Source: Bubalus kerabau
Lineage: Eukaryota; Chordata; Mammalia; Artiodactyla; Bovidae
Length of the DNA stretch: 64,000 bases
NCBI RefSeq assembly: GCF_029407905.1
Contig: NC_073628.1
Span: forward strand, 63,806,501 to 63,870,500
Reading direction: 5' to 3'
This document shows positions 1 to 11,723 of this stretch, piece by piece. How positions within the stretch are numbered: position 1 is the first letter of the stretch; the number at the start of each line of letters is the position of its first letter. A model generated the notes under the pieces. It saw only the letters and a program-made list of their open reading frames with translations. It did no database searches and had not been told where the DNA came from. Made by a program: the position numbers and the translations under genes.

Positions 1-690
1 GAAATTTATAAATGATATTCTCTTTTATAATGAATAATGATTCAAGGAATTTAACATTCATTCAGAAATATATTTTGAAATATAAATACATAACATTATC
101 TACTTCAGAATAAAATATAAATTTAGAAGAGAGAATAAGAACTTTTAGAGGGTACTGACAATATCTATCAGCCAAAAAGGGGCAGAATGGAGAAATAGAG
201 AGTGTGGTGTTATGTGAATGTTGTGGTTAGTAGTATTGAATGTTACCAGCAAGTCAAATGTGAGCTGAAATATTTATTGAATTTAGCAAAAACAAAGCAT
301 TTACAATCTTGGCAACAGCAGTTGATTTGTGCTGAAGAGGATTTTATTGATATTTGAACTGCAGTTGTAAACTAATGAGTTACTGGGAGGACAAGAAACA
401 GAAGGAGCAAATGGAAAATAGAAATATGTTTAAAAGAGGAGAGATACATGTTTTAGCTCCTGTGTTAATTCTGACCCATTCACACATGTACATATTTTCA
501 AAAGTGTGCTGTATATACATTCCCTTAAGGAAGAAAAAGTGATTGTTTTTAAGACACTTCAACTAAAGACTATTTTCTGTAGATAATGTATTCAGCTGAT
601 GTTTATCAACTTCCTGTTTGTTCTAAACGGTGTTCAAGGCTCTAAGAATTTAAAAGAAATAAAATATATATGAACAAAGTCCAAATTATT
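1..690. other. Unassigned AT-rich sequence
   Basis: No repeat family or gene is recognised here. Reading frames are short (about 60 residues), have no familiar motif and look random. Confidence 0.5.
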
Positions 691-694
691 ATAA

Positions 695-736
695 ATATTA
701 CATTCTGGTGTTTGGGAGAACACCAGAATGTAATAT
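695..736. repeat. Perfect 18-bp inverted repeat (hairpin)
   Basis: Arms 695-712 and 719-736 are exact reverse complements (left arm ATATTACATTCTGGTGTT) around a 6-base spacer. It abuts a TA/TG simple repeat. No transposon end is recognised, so the origin is unknown. Confidence 0.85.
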
Positions 737-796
737 ATGTATATGTGTATATACATATATGTGTGTGTGTATATATATACACACACATACACACTA
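735..796. repeat. TA/TG/CA simple repeat with palindromic core
   Basis: Alternating purine-pyrimidine tract. The central part (about 761-787) runs GT repeats, then AT repeats, then AC repeats, so it is self-complementary and could extrude as a cruciform. Confidence 0.85.
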
Positions 797-799
797 CTA

Positions 800-1706
800 T
801 GTATTAAAAAAGTCTAGATTTTGAAGGCTCTGAAGACACTCTGAGAATTTTGGGTTCTATTCTGAAAGAGATGCAAAGCCACTGTGAAGACTCAGACCTA
901 AAATAGCATATTCTCATCAGGAGTAACTGTGAACACATCCTTGCTTCTGCATTAACGGGAAACTAGTGGAACAAAGGTAGAAAAGAAGAGAAATGCCAGA
1001 AAATCCTTGCAGTGACTCTTCCCAGCTAGACATTGCAAAGCAGAAAGAAGTCAGAGGAGATATTTTGAAAGAGGTGCAGGTAGGAGTAGTTGATCTTATG
1101 TGACATAAGAGAGAGGTCAACTTTGTTGTGACATTTGTGTTGGTTGTTTCTTTGGACCTGAGTAAGGAGAAATAAGTTGCTGTTTTGATTTTTTAGACTG
1201 TCAGGGAAGGCTTATTGAAGTGGAAAATTAAGAATTGGCTCAGCTTGTTTTTGTGTACATTGAAGAAAATGTTGGAGGCAGTTATCTGTGCATTAGTATT
1301 TTGAAATGGGATTCCGAGATTTCTACACATAAAAAATTTAAATATGTGTAAGATGTCTGAATTACATATGGAAAAGACTGTCCATAAATTCATTTGCATA
1401 AAGCTGATAGACCTAACAAAATAAACTCTCTTTTTAGGACATGGAAGGAATTTTGCTAACTTGAAAAAATCTTGAGGTGAGAATTGGATTTATAAAACTA
1501 CACTGGAGGTTGAGTTAAAAATAGTACTTTTACAATTATTAAAATTTTACTGTATATTTCACAATTTTGAATAGCTTGGGAAAATATGTATTACTTTCTA
1601 TGTTTACTGCTTCCATTATACCTTTTATATATGCAGTACAATGCTCTGAAATTAGATGTGAGATAATTTGTATCAATTATCACAAAATTATATATTATAC
1701 ATTTTG
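800..1706. other. Unassigned sequence
   Basis: No gene, RNA or repeat family recognised. The short open frames carry no familiar motif. Confidence 0.45.
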
Positions 1707-1930
1707 CATGTGTGAATGCATGTGCACTCAGTCACTCAATCATGTCCGACTTTTTGCCCAGCCCCATGAACTGTAGCCTGCCAGGCTTCTCTGTCCCTGG
1801 CATTTCCCAGGCAGAAATACTGAAGTGGGTTGCAATTTGTTTTTCCAGGTTATCTTTTCAAAGGGATCAAACCCGAGTCTCCTGAATCTCCTGTATTAAC
1901 AGGTGGATTCTTTACCACTGAACCACCTGT
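1707..1930 (-). mobile_element. Bov-tA-type SINE
   Basis: Read on the minus strand it starts with the tRNA-derived head (box-B-like GGTTTGATCC at about 1863-1872) and ends in the Bov-A body and tail, seen on the plus strand as CTCAGTCACTCAATCATGTC. Non-coding and mobilised in trans. Several substitutions suggest moderate age. Confidence 0.85.
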
Positions 1931-4640
1931 TAAATGTTTTCACATTAGTTAATTCATTTTTTTAATTTGTAAAGTTAATTTATATAAATCTTATAAAAAA
2001 CTAGAAAAAAATAAAACCCCTCCAACATTACCAAGGACCGTAAAAGGACTGCAGCTTCCATATTTTGTATGCTCATTTAGTTTCCCAGTTGTTAAAATAT
2101 GCAGACAATATTTTTAACTGAATAAAACTGAAAAGAAAATTGACTGGATGCTTTTTACCTAGTTGTTCAAGCAAACCAAATGCACTGCTGACTTTTATAC
2201 TTATTATCTTATTAAAAACAACTTCCACATTGGTTGCTGTAGTTATCTAAAGCTGTGTTTGTGTTCTCCATTGAAATATAAATCATTTTGAGAGACCCAG
2301 ATGTTATCACCCTTTGAGGATGAACATATTTTTAATAATCCTTGAATGAAAATATATGAGGTAGGGGCTGATAAAATAAGCAGTAAATTACTTGAACACC
2401 GTTTATGGATGTAGCTGTCTTCAGAGGCTTGCTGTATGACCATGGCAAAAAAGGAAAAGTAAAAGAGGTATTGAAATAATGACTTCATTTCACAAATAAA
2501 TGTTTATCATAATACCATTTTATAATAAAATTTTTACTAACTTACAAAATAATAGGAAGATATACAATGGGAGTACTTGCAAATCTCAGATTCCTTAAAA
2601 TATATGACCTGTTATTAAGAGAAATGTGCTTAAATTAAAAATATATTATCTTTTAAACTTATTTTTATAAAATATTTACATTGACCAATTTACATCAAGG
2701 GAAAATGCAGATATGTATATGACTATAAATAATTATATCTCTTGACAAATCAAAATATGCCTTTATTTGTAATAAAATATACTATTAAAATGCTTAAATC
2801 ATTGATTTAAATGATTCTTCAATGTATAAATTAAATTACACATTTTCTGCCCACAAGTAAAGTACACTTATTTAACTTTTCCTTTGAAAAATACCTTTTG
2901 GGGCAACCAAATCTAATTCATAATTTATCCTGACAATTTTAGTTTATAATTATAGTCAGAATAAATTGTGAATTGGATTTTTATTATATTTTGCATTATA
3001 TTTTATAAAATTGAATATCAAAGTATACCAATATATTTTGCCTATAGTTTTTAGTAGTTGTAACAGGAAGGGTTTGACAAAATATATACTAAAACAGAAA
3101 ACTAAGAAATGGAAAGACGTGATTTGTTTGTACAAAATATATGTTCATTCTGTGTTTGAAATGTTGAGGGTTTGGCATTTTGATTTCAAGCTTTTACAGA
3201 TTAAAAGTCAAATATGAGGTGAGTAATAGCATAGGCACAGTTTTGTAGAAAAAGTAACCAAAATTAAATGGAGAAATTGCAAATCTTGTTCTCTTACATA
3301 ATGAACTAGATGAAGATCAGTAGTTCAGGGAGGGAGATGGCTTCATTCCACAATGTCATCCATGGGCTCCATATATTTTTCTATTATCAGACACTAAGTT
3401 ATAGTTGTCTTTCGCACAGTAAGTTTTGACACTTTGTTGCTGTATTTCAGCCCAAGGGAAGCACAAAGTGGAAAAAGGAGACATCTAATCATTTTGAGGG
3501 CATGATTGAGAAATTAGCTATTTCAAATCCTTTCACAGTCAATTGGCTATAGATTAGTCACTAGGCTTATTTAGATAAGAGTGAATTGTAGTCTCAGTTT
3601 TGGTATCCAGTTAGCAAAATTTAGTAACCTACTAAATTATGAAGTGTGTTGTATCATAAATCAGGAAGTAGAAGGAAGAATGAATGAATGGAAGATAAAT
3701 AGGAGTCTCTGTCAAACTCCTTTTCTTTTTCATTTTCAAAATTCAAGATGTTAAGTATATTTATATAGAGAAATATTTTGGACACGTATGAGAATACATC
3801 ACAAATTTATCCAATGCAAATAATTGAAGATAATAATTATATACCACAAAACTCCATCAAATAGTAAAATACTACATATACTTAGTATACATCAGTTTCT
3901 TATGGTCCAGTATTTATAAAAATTAAGGGAAAATAATATTCTTTGGAAAATAGTTTATTTTGGTATTCTTTCCTTTTTCATTACACCTTTACCACAGGAA
4001 AAGAAATGATAGGATATGAAGATGAAACCACTTGCTTACACAGTTTTTATGAAAATGAAAAAAAGAAAATAGACATTTCAGAATGTGGCCTCCTAGGTTG
4101 GGAATAAATGCAAATTTAGAGGCTATCTCAAACACACACACACATATACACATTCTTGGAAGAGAGTTGGAAGAAGTTTATAAGGACTCTATCAAATTTA
4201 GGAGCTGTTAGTTTAAATTGCTCTGAAAATTTTGGTGGATTAGTTAAATCCACTGTAACCTTTGAAAATATGTTCCTACTCAGTAAGAGGAAGAAAAGCT
4301 TAGATATCTCCTTCAGTAAAGCTTTTTTTTTTCTTTTGGCATGTTGATATAATTCCAAGGAATAAAAATAACAGTAACAACAAATATCCAGTATTATCAC
4401 TATTTTTAACTGAAATATTCTAGACAATAGTAGCAAAAAACATGATTAATCCAAGAGCTAATTATATAGGTGTGCAAGGGAGATGTATGCAGGCAGAGAG
4501 TACATAAATACACTCACGTGGGAAGAACTCCACACATTCAAGGGACTTAACAAGTTCAGTGTGGTTGGAGTACAGAGAATAAAAGGAATCAAGGACATGG
4601 TAAGTTTTGCATTTATTGTATTATATACATGTCTCTGTAT
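1931..4640. other. Unassigned AT-rich sequence
   Basis: Apart from the hairpin at 2909-2980 and a short CA run near 4134-4150, no family or gene is recognised. The 102-residue frame on the minus strand at 4128-4436 runs through the CA repeat and a T-run and has no recognisable domain. Confidence 0.45.
2909..2980. repeat. 72-bp imperfect hairpin
   Basis: Arms 2909-2934 and 2955-2980 (26 bases each) pair with three differences around a 20-base loop. In a plus-strand RNA two of the differences would be G-U pairs and one a C-A mismatch. It could be a relic of a palindromic DNA transposon or a pre-miRNA-like fold; nothing in the sequence decides between them. Confidence 0.7.
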
Positions 4641-4645
4641 ACATA

Positions 4646-4646
<1 letters not shown>

Positions 4647-4677
<31 letters not shown>
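4647..4677. repeat. (CA)n microsatellite
   Basis: About 15 uninterrupted CA units directly beside the tail end of an antisense Bov-tA SINE. Microsatellites commonly grow at SINE tails. Confidence 0.95.
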
Positions 4678-4679
<2 letters not shown>

Positions 4680-4876
4680 TGCATGCTTACTAAGTCACTT
4701 CAGTTATATCAGTCAGAGTAGCCTGCCAGACTCCTCTGTCCTTGGGATTCTCCATGCAAGAATACTGGAGTGGGTAGCCATTCCTTCCTCCAGGGGATAT
4801 TCCTGACCCAGGGATCAAACCTGGGTCTCCTGCACTGCAGGCATATTGTTTATCATCTGAATCACCAGGGAAGCCT
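4678..4876 (-). mobile_element. Bov-tA-type SINE
   Basis: Antisense Bov-A body (GCAAGAATACTGGAGTGGGT at about 4757-4776) followed by an inverted tRNA-like head (CAGGGATCAAACCTGGGTCT) and the complement of the conserved SINE start (ACCAGGGAAGCC). Its tail adjoins the CA microsatellite. Confidence 0.88.
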
Positions 4877-4964
4877 ATATAAAATATATGAATGGCAAAT
4901 AAACACCTGAGAGGAAAATCAATTCAATAATTAATTGAATAATTAATAATTAATTCAATAACAA

Positions 4965-5640
4965 TTATCAGGAAAATTAAATTCAAACCACAATGTAATA
5001 CTATGATATAGCAACTAGAATGGTTAAACAGAACGCTGAAAACACCAAATGTTTATGAGGATGAGAGGAAAATCAGAACACCTCTCCACTGCTATAGAAA
5101 ATGTAAAATGATACCACTGCTTTTATAAGATAGTGTGGCAGTTTCTTATCTACTCTCAAATTCTTAGAAGCTTTTTCAAAAACTGAAAAAACAACCCAAA
5201 TGTCCATCAAGTGGATAGATACACACTGGGGTATATCCGTATAATGAAATATTACTTAGCGATAAAAGTAATATACACTCTGAGACTTCTCTGGTGGTCC
5301 AGTGCCTCACCTTCCAATGCAGGGGATATGGGTTTGATTCCTAGTCCAGGAGCTATGATTCCACATGTCTCTTGGCCAAAAAACCAAAACATAAACCAGA
5401 AGCAACATTGTAACGAATTCAATTAAAGCTTTAAAAGTGATCCATATCATATCAAAAATTCTTTATAAAATATATTTTTAAGTTACACAATAAACCATGG
5501 ATATTTTGCAAAACCATTGTGCTAAGTAAAAGTCAAAAATTGTACATGCTATATAATTTTAACCATACAAAGTTCTGCAATATGCAAATATAATTTACTG
5601 GGCCAATTTCATGGATATGGATATGGCATCAAAAAGACAC
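4965..5640 (+). mobile_element. Old L1 3' fragment, interrupted by a SINE
   Basis: The stretch up to 5284 resembles the end of L1 ORF2 and the start of the 3' UTR (the region reading 'caaatgtccatcaa..ggata.ata' and 'aatattactta'). It resumes after the SINE at 5285-5404. Highly diverged, so the boundaries are approximate. Confidence 0.55.
5285..5404 (+). mobile_element. CHR-type tRNA-derived SINE
   Basis: Begins GACTTCTCTGGTGGTCCAGT and carries an A-box/B-box-like head (GGTTTGATTCCTAGTCCAGG). The body after the head is not Bov-A but the 'cacatg...' type of cetartiodactyl CHR SINEs. It sits inside an old L1 fragment, so it is younger than that L1. Confidence 0.75.
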
Positions 5641-5776
5641 GAGGGAAATTTTGGGGGTAATGAAAGTATTTTATACCCAGATTTTGGTATTGGTTACATA
5701 TACATATTCATTTTGTAAAATGTATTAAATTGTACTATTAAATATTAAAATTCATTATTATCAAATTGCATCTAGA

Positions 5777-5876
5777 TGAAGTTGATGAGGAAGAAGAAGT
5801 AAGGAGAGGAAAGAGGAGATGGGGAAAGAACAAGGATGTTCTCTTTCCTCTCCCTGCTTATTCCTCATCAACTTCA
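5777..5876. repeat. Imperfect purine/pyrimidine inverted repeat
   Basis: The purine-rich left arm (5777-5815) pairs with the pyrimidine-rich right arm (5841-5876). Two exact blocks stand out: 5777-5791 with 5862-5876 (15 bp) and 5803-5815 with 5841-5853 (13 bp). Strand asymmetry within the arms makes it hairpin- and possibly triplex-prone. Confidence 0.8.
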
Positions 5877-5929
5877 TATATAAATTAAAGGTTCAGTATT
5901 TTGATTTTCTTATAGTCCTGATGATGCCA

Positions 5930-6480
5930 AAAGCTCAGTTTCTCTGTATACCAGTGCTAAATCTAATATCAAACATAGAGTTTTGGGTAAAGTAGAAAAG
6001 GATAGCTTTATTACTTGGCCAGGCACAGGGGGACACAGCTGGCTTCTGCCTTGAAAAATTCTCTGTATACCAGTGCTAAATCTAATATCAAACATAGAGT
6101 TTTGGGTAAAGTAGAAAAGGATAGCTTTATTACTTGGCCAGGCACAGGGGGACACAGCTGGCTTCTGCCTTGAAAAACTATGTGTCCTTACTTGGAGAGG
6201 ATAGTGAGAAGTTTTACTGCCATGGTTCAAGCAGGGCGTGATCTAGTGGACATTCTACTGATGGGCTGGTGGTGAGGCAAGCAGGACTGAGCATCATCAA
6301 CCTTCAGGCTCCAACTGGCCTGGGGTCTACATGCTTATGGACAGCATACCGTCTTTAATCATTAACTTCTCCTATCTGGAAGGGGTTTCAGTGTCTGCAA
6401 TACAGTCCAAAGATACTGTTGTGTGTTGATGGGGAACCAGGACCTTGCCCCAAAGCTGCAATATGTTTCTTATATTATTT
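5930..6480 (-). mobile_element. Probable endogenous-retrovirus LTR fragment with internal duplication
   Basis: On the minus strand the block has an AATAAAGCTATCC polyadenylation-type signal, once in each copy of a tandem duplication. It is more GC-rich than its flanks and reads like ruminant LTR sequence. No retroviral gene follows, so it may be a solo or partial LTR. The family is not assigned and the boundaries are uncertain. Confidence 0.45.
5942..6178. repeat. 119-bp perfect tandem duplication
   Basis: The unit starting CTCTGTATACCAGTGCTAAA at 5942 recurs at 6061. I see no difference over about 117 bases, so the duplication is recent compared with the surrounding decayed repeats. It lies inside LTR-like DNA. 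Confidence 0.95.
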
Positions 6481-6484
6481 CTAA

Positions 6485-7646
6485 TATTGTTTCTCCCTGG
6501 TCTCACATCACCTCTCTTCCCTAATTAGCAACTGTTGAATCTGCTGTTTGGAATTCAAGGGAGGTCATGGACGCTGAATGATGCCTATTTCCTATAATCA
6601 AAGAAATAAGGGACACAGATAGGCTTTGTTTCCAGGACCCCATAGAGTCCTGCTTGGTATCACTGATATTGAATTCAACAGTCAGTTTATACTTGAGTGT
6701 CAAACAATTATTGTTTGAATATTATCTTTTTCTGAGAGAAAAGCCCTTTATTATATTGAACAGTGAAATGTTCCCAACACTTTGAATACAGAAAATCACT
6801 TCATGCTGTATGCATTTTATTGTGTATTTTTGTATTTAAATGCTTTGAAGTACAAAGGAAAATTCTAATGTCTAAGATTTTTGCATACATAATAAATGTA
6901 TATAATCTCTTAAGATACTATGAATATTTTACAATATTGTAGAAAGGAAGAACAAAAGTTTAAATTCTAAGTCTACGAGGAAATTTTTCATTTTCTTCTG
7001 CCAAAATGCTGTGCTCTGAGGCATCTTTGAGTCCTCCAGAAAAATAATCTTTCACTTTGATCCTAAACAAAGACACATTATCTCAGAATATCAAGGCTAT
7101 TTGCATCCTGAAGTTTTAGCTGAAACATTATGGTTTTGAGGTTTTTTTTTACTGAAAAATTTCTTAAGATATTTTTCAATAGCAATTTTCCATTTTATTT
7201 CTCATATTTTTTTTCTTTCCTTCCACTGAAGAGGTCTCTTGATTCAATGACATTTTCATTTCAAATTTTTTAAAACTTTAATTAGTTTTTCAGATTTCTA
7301 TCCATAAAAATTGCAACAAATATAGGTGAAAATAGTTCCAATAAAGTGAACAAGGAAGGTCTACAAAGAGCATGGGCTGCTCTTTAAAAGGCAAGATTCA
7401 TGTAGCCCTGCCAAATATACCTAAAGTATCTGCAAGATTTGTGTATTCTAAAATCATGCTCTGACAGAAGTTTATATTAAAATGTGGAAATATTATTTCT
7501 GAATGTTAATATACTATGAACTGCATCATGTGTTTTTTTATATTATTTGAATAAAATAGAATATCAGTTTATCAAACTTTATCTGGACTAATTGTCTCAT
7601 TATGAACAGGCAAGACTTATATACCATACTCAATTCAAAGTATACA
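6485..7646. other. Unassigned sequence
   Basis: The first 200 bases could be a continuation of the LTR-like element. The rest is AT-rich with T-runs near 7142 and 7208 and no recognised gene or family. Confidence 0.4.
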
Positions 7647-7870
7647 GTCCATGCATGCTAAGTCACTTCAATTGTGTCTGCCTCTTTGCAACCCTATGGA
7701 CTAGCCCAATAGACTCCTCACTCCATGGGATTTCCCAGGCAAGAACACTGGTGTGAGTTGCCATGCCCTTCTCCTGGGGATCTTCCCTACCCAGGGATGG
7801 AACCCATGTCTCTTATGTCTTCTGCATTGACAGATGGGTTCTTTACCACTAGTGCCACCTGAGAAGCCCA
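7647..7870 (-). mobile_element. Bov-tA-type SINE
   Basis: Antisense body begins with the CATGCATGCTAAGTCACTTC tail. The inverted tRNA-like head lies near 7794-7840, and the element ends at the complement of the SINE start (CACCTGAGAAGCCC). Confidence 0.88.
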
Positions 7871-7871
7871 A

Positions 7872-8196
7872 ATTATACAGTATTCATTACTAAAAAAAAT
7901 TGACGATTATCATTGCAAGTATATCACTTATGACATATCATCATTTAGCCAAAAAGACACTGAAGTATCTCTGTTTCCATTGTTAGTTGAAACATTCAAA
8001 AATAAAAGATTTATAGCAACATTTGAAATAGAACAAGCTGCTTTCCCAACAAGATTTTGCATTATCTTCACACATTAATATTTTTCAACTTTCAAATTAT
8101 TCTTTGTATTACTATTTTAAACAAATTAATTTCCAGTATGGCTTTTTAATTGAAGATACAGACTGTAAACTTGAATTACAAAAATCTAGCTGCCTC
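7872..8196. other. Unassigned AT-rich sequence
   Basis: Nothing recognised between two SINEs. Confidence 0.45.
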
Positions 8197-8420
8197 AGGG
8201 GCCTTCCATTATGGCTCAATGGATAAAAAATCCACCTTCAATGCAGGAGACAGAGACATAGATTCCATTCCTGGGTTGGGAAGATCCCCTGGAAGAGGGC
8301 ATGGCAATCCATTCGAGTACTCTTGCCTAGGGAATCCACAGGCACAGTGGATCCTGGAGGGCTACAGTCCAAAGGGTCACAAAATTCAATCAACTGAGCG
8401 ATTGGATACACATGCACAGC
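8197..8420 (+). mobile_element. Bov-tA-type SINE
   Basis: The tRNA-like head starts near 8199 (GGCCTTCCATTATGGCTCAA). A box-B-like segment lies at about 8262-8280, the Bov-A body at 8285-8370, and a degenerate tail ends near 8418. The 98-residue frame across it is fortuitous. Confidence 0.85.
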
Positions 8421-10609
8421 TGCCTCAAGACAAGTTATTATTATAGGACAAGAAGAGAATGAAGCCATGCCTCCATCTATTGTTTATCTATCATAAAAAT
8501 AGAATGCTTTACGTTAAAAAGGTTATTAATATATTATCCTTGGAGATCCACATCTCAATATTCTATAAGTTATTTTTCAAATTAGGATTTATGCAACTAT
8601 ATATTTTTGGGAACTAAGAAAATCAAATAAGTTTTACAGAGTTAATTTTGTCCTGAAATATCTCCTCAAAAATCTTTTATTACATATTCTACATCTGTTC
8701 TGCTTTTAGTAAGTAATATCTATTCTATTTTGCAAAATATACACATCCAAGTTAGAATGCATCGAGTCTATGCAAATAAGAAATAGTCATAACTTGGCCA
8801 CACAATTTTACCTCACTAAATTCTCTGCCATATCAGTGATCAATGTTATCTATCACCTTAGACCAAATCTATAATTCCACGTTAATATTGTCTTATCTAT
8901 AAAGCATTTCTTTATATGTAGTAACAATGGCTTTTGTGCTAACTAAATAGCTACAATTACTCATGTAAGTTAACAAGCACATATTAGGACTCCTTAATGG
9001 ATAAACCAAATCCTTACAAATCATTACTATTTTATTACCTTATAACTAAAGTAGGTTATAAAGTATGTAATGTCCTATTAACTTTTTTGCTGGAAATTGT
9101 CAAATTAGAGTGTTTTGTATATAAATGTTGTGATCAATACCAAGTTTGCTTTATATATAGCTACTTATACAAGCAAGCAATAAAATCAGATGCTAATAAT
9201 ATCATTCACTGGTTTTCTTTCAGTCTCTTCAGTAAGTATTTTCGGTTGTGTCAGAATTGCTGAAAAATTCATTGCTACAAGAAGTAAAGTAATGCTCAAC
9301 AATTGCATTAATAAACTCTCAGCTTAGTAAGATAAATAGATAGGAAAGTAATTAAGAGGCAATAATCGCTAAAATAGATATTTTAAATTTGTGGTCAAGA
9401 AGAATGTTTAATTCACAACTCTCGTGGTAAAGTCAAGAATCAATAAAGAGGTGGCATTATAACTTAGTTTTAAGTGACAAATGTAAACTTAGAAGTCTGG
9501 CAAAGATAGTGCAATCTCATGAGGACAAAGAGCAAGCATGAAAGAAGTGAGATAGGAAGTGGCAGGGTAATTTGAAATCGATGAGCAATTCAGATTAGTT
9601 GAACAGATTACATTGTGGGATGAGACAGAAAATGTATTAGAACTCTATTACTAGATTACAATATGGATAGATAAAATGTTAAGACAAAAGATGAGGAACA
9701 GTTGAAATATGCATAGCTTAACTTTAAGCACCTGATGTTTACTATTCTTTGATGGGAATTTCCAGAATCAATAAATTATGCTTCACACTTGTTCTCTGTA
9801 TCAAAAGTCTCTTGTGTTTTAAGAAAATAATTAAGATATGACTGAAATGTGCATTTATGGAGAATCATCTGTCTGGTAGATATAGAACTAAGATAGTCAT
9901 GTTTTACATCACAAATTATTCAAATGTATCTATGAAATGGGTATTATATTTTGAGTTTAGACATAGGACATTTACTTGTTAAGCATAAATAATTGACCAA
10001 CAAGCTTGTTGATAGCTTGACTTTGGCCCGTGATGAAATAGCTGGTATGTTTAAATCCAAGTGCACACAATTCTGAACTTTCTTTTTAAATATTAAATGA
10101 TATATATGTTCAGTCTATCGTGACTTTGATCTCTGATAACATAAAAACATAAATAAGTAAAATGTGTGGTTTGACACAAGCTAGAACTTGTCTGATTGTC
10201 AATTTTGATGCCTATATTTTCCCTACATCTTTGAAATGCAGCTGTCCAAATGGAGACATTGTTATAGGAGAGCGGGGAACAGAGTAGAAGAATCATCGTT
10301 TATGATGTACTTTTATTCTTCTTAGTGCTATTAGACTTTTTGCAGTAATATTACATTGCTAACTCATATTCAGTGGACTTATTTTCACATAACATGTTTA
10401 TTGAGTACTTAATTATAGTATTCTGTCAATTAGTATCCCTCTTCTCAAAGAGTTAGGCACTTGCTAAAACACTCTCACCTATCTTGTATTTAAACTTGTA
10501 GACATTAAGACCTTGAATGTGTATAGGCAATCATAATCTAATCATTTCATTAATCTAGTCATTAGGTTATCTTATCTACAAATCTTAAATACATTCCTAA
10601 ATTGCTTCA
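8421..10609. other. Unassigned AT-rich sequence, long repeat-poor stretch
   Basis: No gene recognised. The part at about 9440-9650 has the look of a very old mammalian interspersed repeat, but I cannot name the family. Frames here are under 90 residues and lack motifs. Confidence 0.4.
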
Positions 10610-10745
10610 TGGATAAGGAAATGACAATCCACTCCAGTATTCCTCCCTGGAAAAATCTTATGGATAGAGGATCCTGGAGGGCTACAGTCCATGGGGTTGC
10701 AAGAGTCAGACATGACTTAGAGACTAACCACCACCGCCACCACCA
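10610..10745 (+). mobile_element. Bov-A monomer SINE
   Basis: Body GGAAATGACAATCCACTCCA followed by the tail (TCAGACATGACTTAGAGACT) and a CCA/CCG-rich simple tail at 10729-10745. No tRNA-like head is present, so it is a headless or 5'-truncated copy. Confidence 0.85.
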
Positions 10746-11140
10746 AGTTTTTACAGATCCCTGAAAATCAGATTTTTAACTCCTAAGCCAACTTTTTCCT
10801 CTCTAATCTGATATATTACATCTTAGATAGTAAGGAGTTGCTGTCTTGTTTTTCTCCCTAAGAAGGTGCCCTTTTATTTGAACATGAAAATCATTCATGC
10901 ATATTATTGTTTAGTTTTTTCATACTTATCAGAATAATTTTGAAGTCAGAGATTATTATGGCTACTTGATTATGAAATGTTTAAAATTAGGAAAGATTTA
11001 TAAAAGACTAAGGGAACAGCAGAGACATTAAACTATTTCTTTAGTATGATTTGCATGTGAGGATGAAAAATAAATACCAATATAAGTCCTTTTCTGGAAT
11101 GTTAACATAAATATGTTCCTTTCAACAACAATCTTTTAGG
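10746..11140. other. Unassigned sequence
   Basis: AT-rich; no gene or repeat family recognised. Confidence 0.45.
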
Positions 11141-11723
11141 TGTTATTGTTCAGTTGCTCAGTTATGTCCGACTCTTTGTTACTCCATGGACTGAAGCACA
11201 TCAGGCTTCCTTGTCCTTCACCATCTCCCAGAGTTTGCTCAAATTCATGTCCATGGAGTCGGTGATGCCACCCAACCATCTCATCTTCTGTGGGCCCCTT
11301 CTCCTCCTGCCTTCAATCTTTCCCAGCATCAGAGTCTTTTCTAATGAGTCAGCTCTTAGCATCAGGTGACCAAAGTATTGGAGCTTCAGCTTCAGCATCA
11401 GTCCTTCCAATGAATATTTAGGGTTGATTTCCTTTAAGATGGACTGGTTTGATATCCTTGCAGTCCAAGGGGCTCTCAAGAGTCTTCTCCAACACTGCAG
11501 TTCAAAAGGATCAGTTCTTTGGCACTCAGCCTTCTTTATGGTCCAACTCTCACATGACTACAGGAAAAACCATAGCTTTGACTATACAGACCTTTATTGA
11601 CAAAGTAATCTGTCTCTACTTTTTAATACACTGTCTAGCTTTGCAATAGCTTTTCTTCCAAGGAGCAAGCATCTTTTAATTTCATGGCTGCAGACACCAT
11701 CTGCAGTAATCTTCCAAGTAGGC
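11141..11723 (-). mobile_element. BovB LINE, 3' fragment
   Basis: Antisense BovB 3' end. The minus-strand translation at 11479-11201 shows the BovB C-terminal domain ('MLKLKLQYFGHLMLRADSLEKTLMLGKIEGRRRRGPQ' region). Upstream the copy extends to the segment encoding 'CSHEIK'. 5'-truncated, with internal stops and frameshifts. Confidence 0.92.

Noticed and set aside
4483..4806. 107-residue frame with a His-Thr repeat
   Set aside because: The repeat is a translated CA microsatellite and the C-terminal part is an antisense SINE.
4915..4975. AT-rich near-palindrome of AATT/ATTCAATAA units
   Set aside because: On checking, the arms do not pair exactly, and low complexity explains the similarity.
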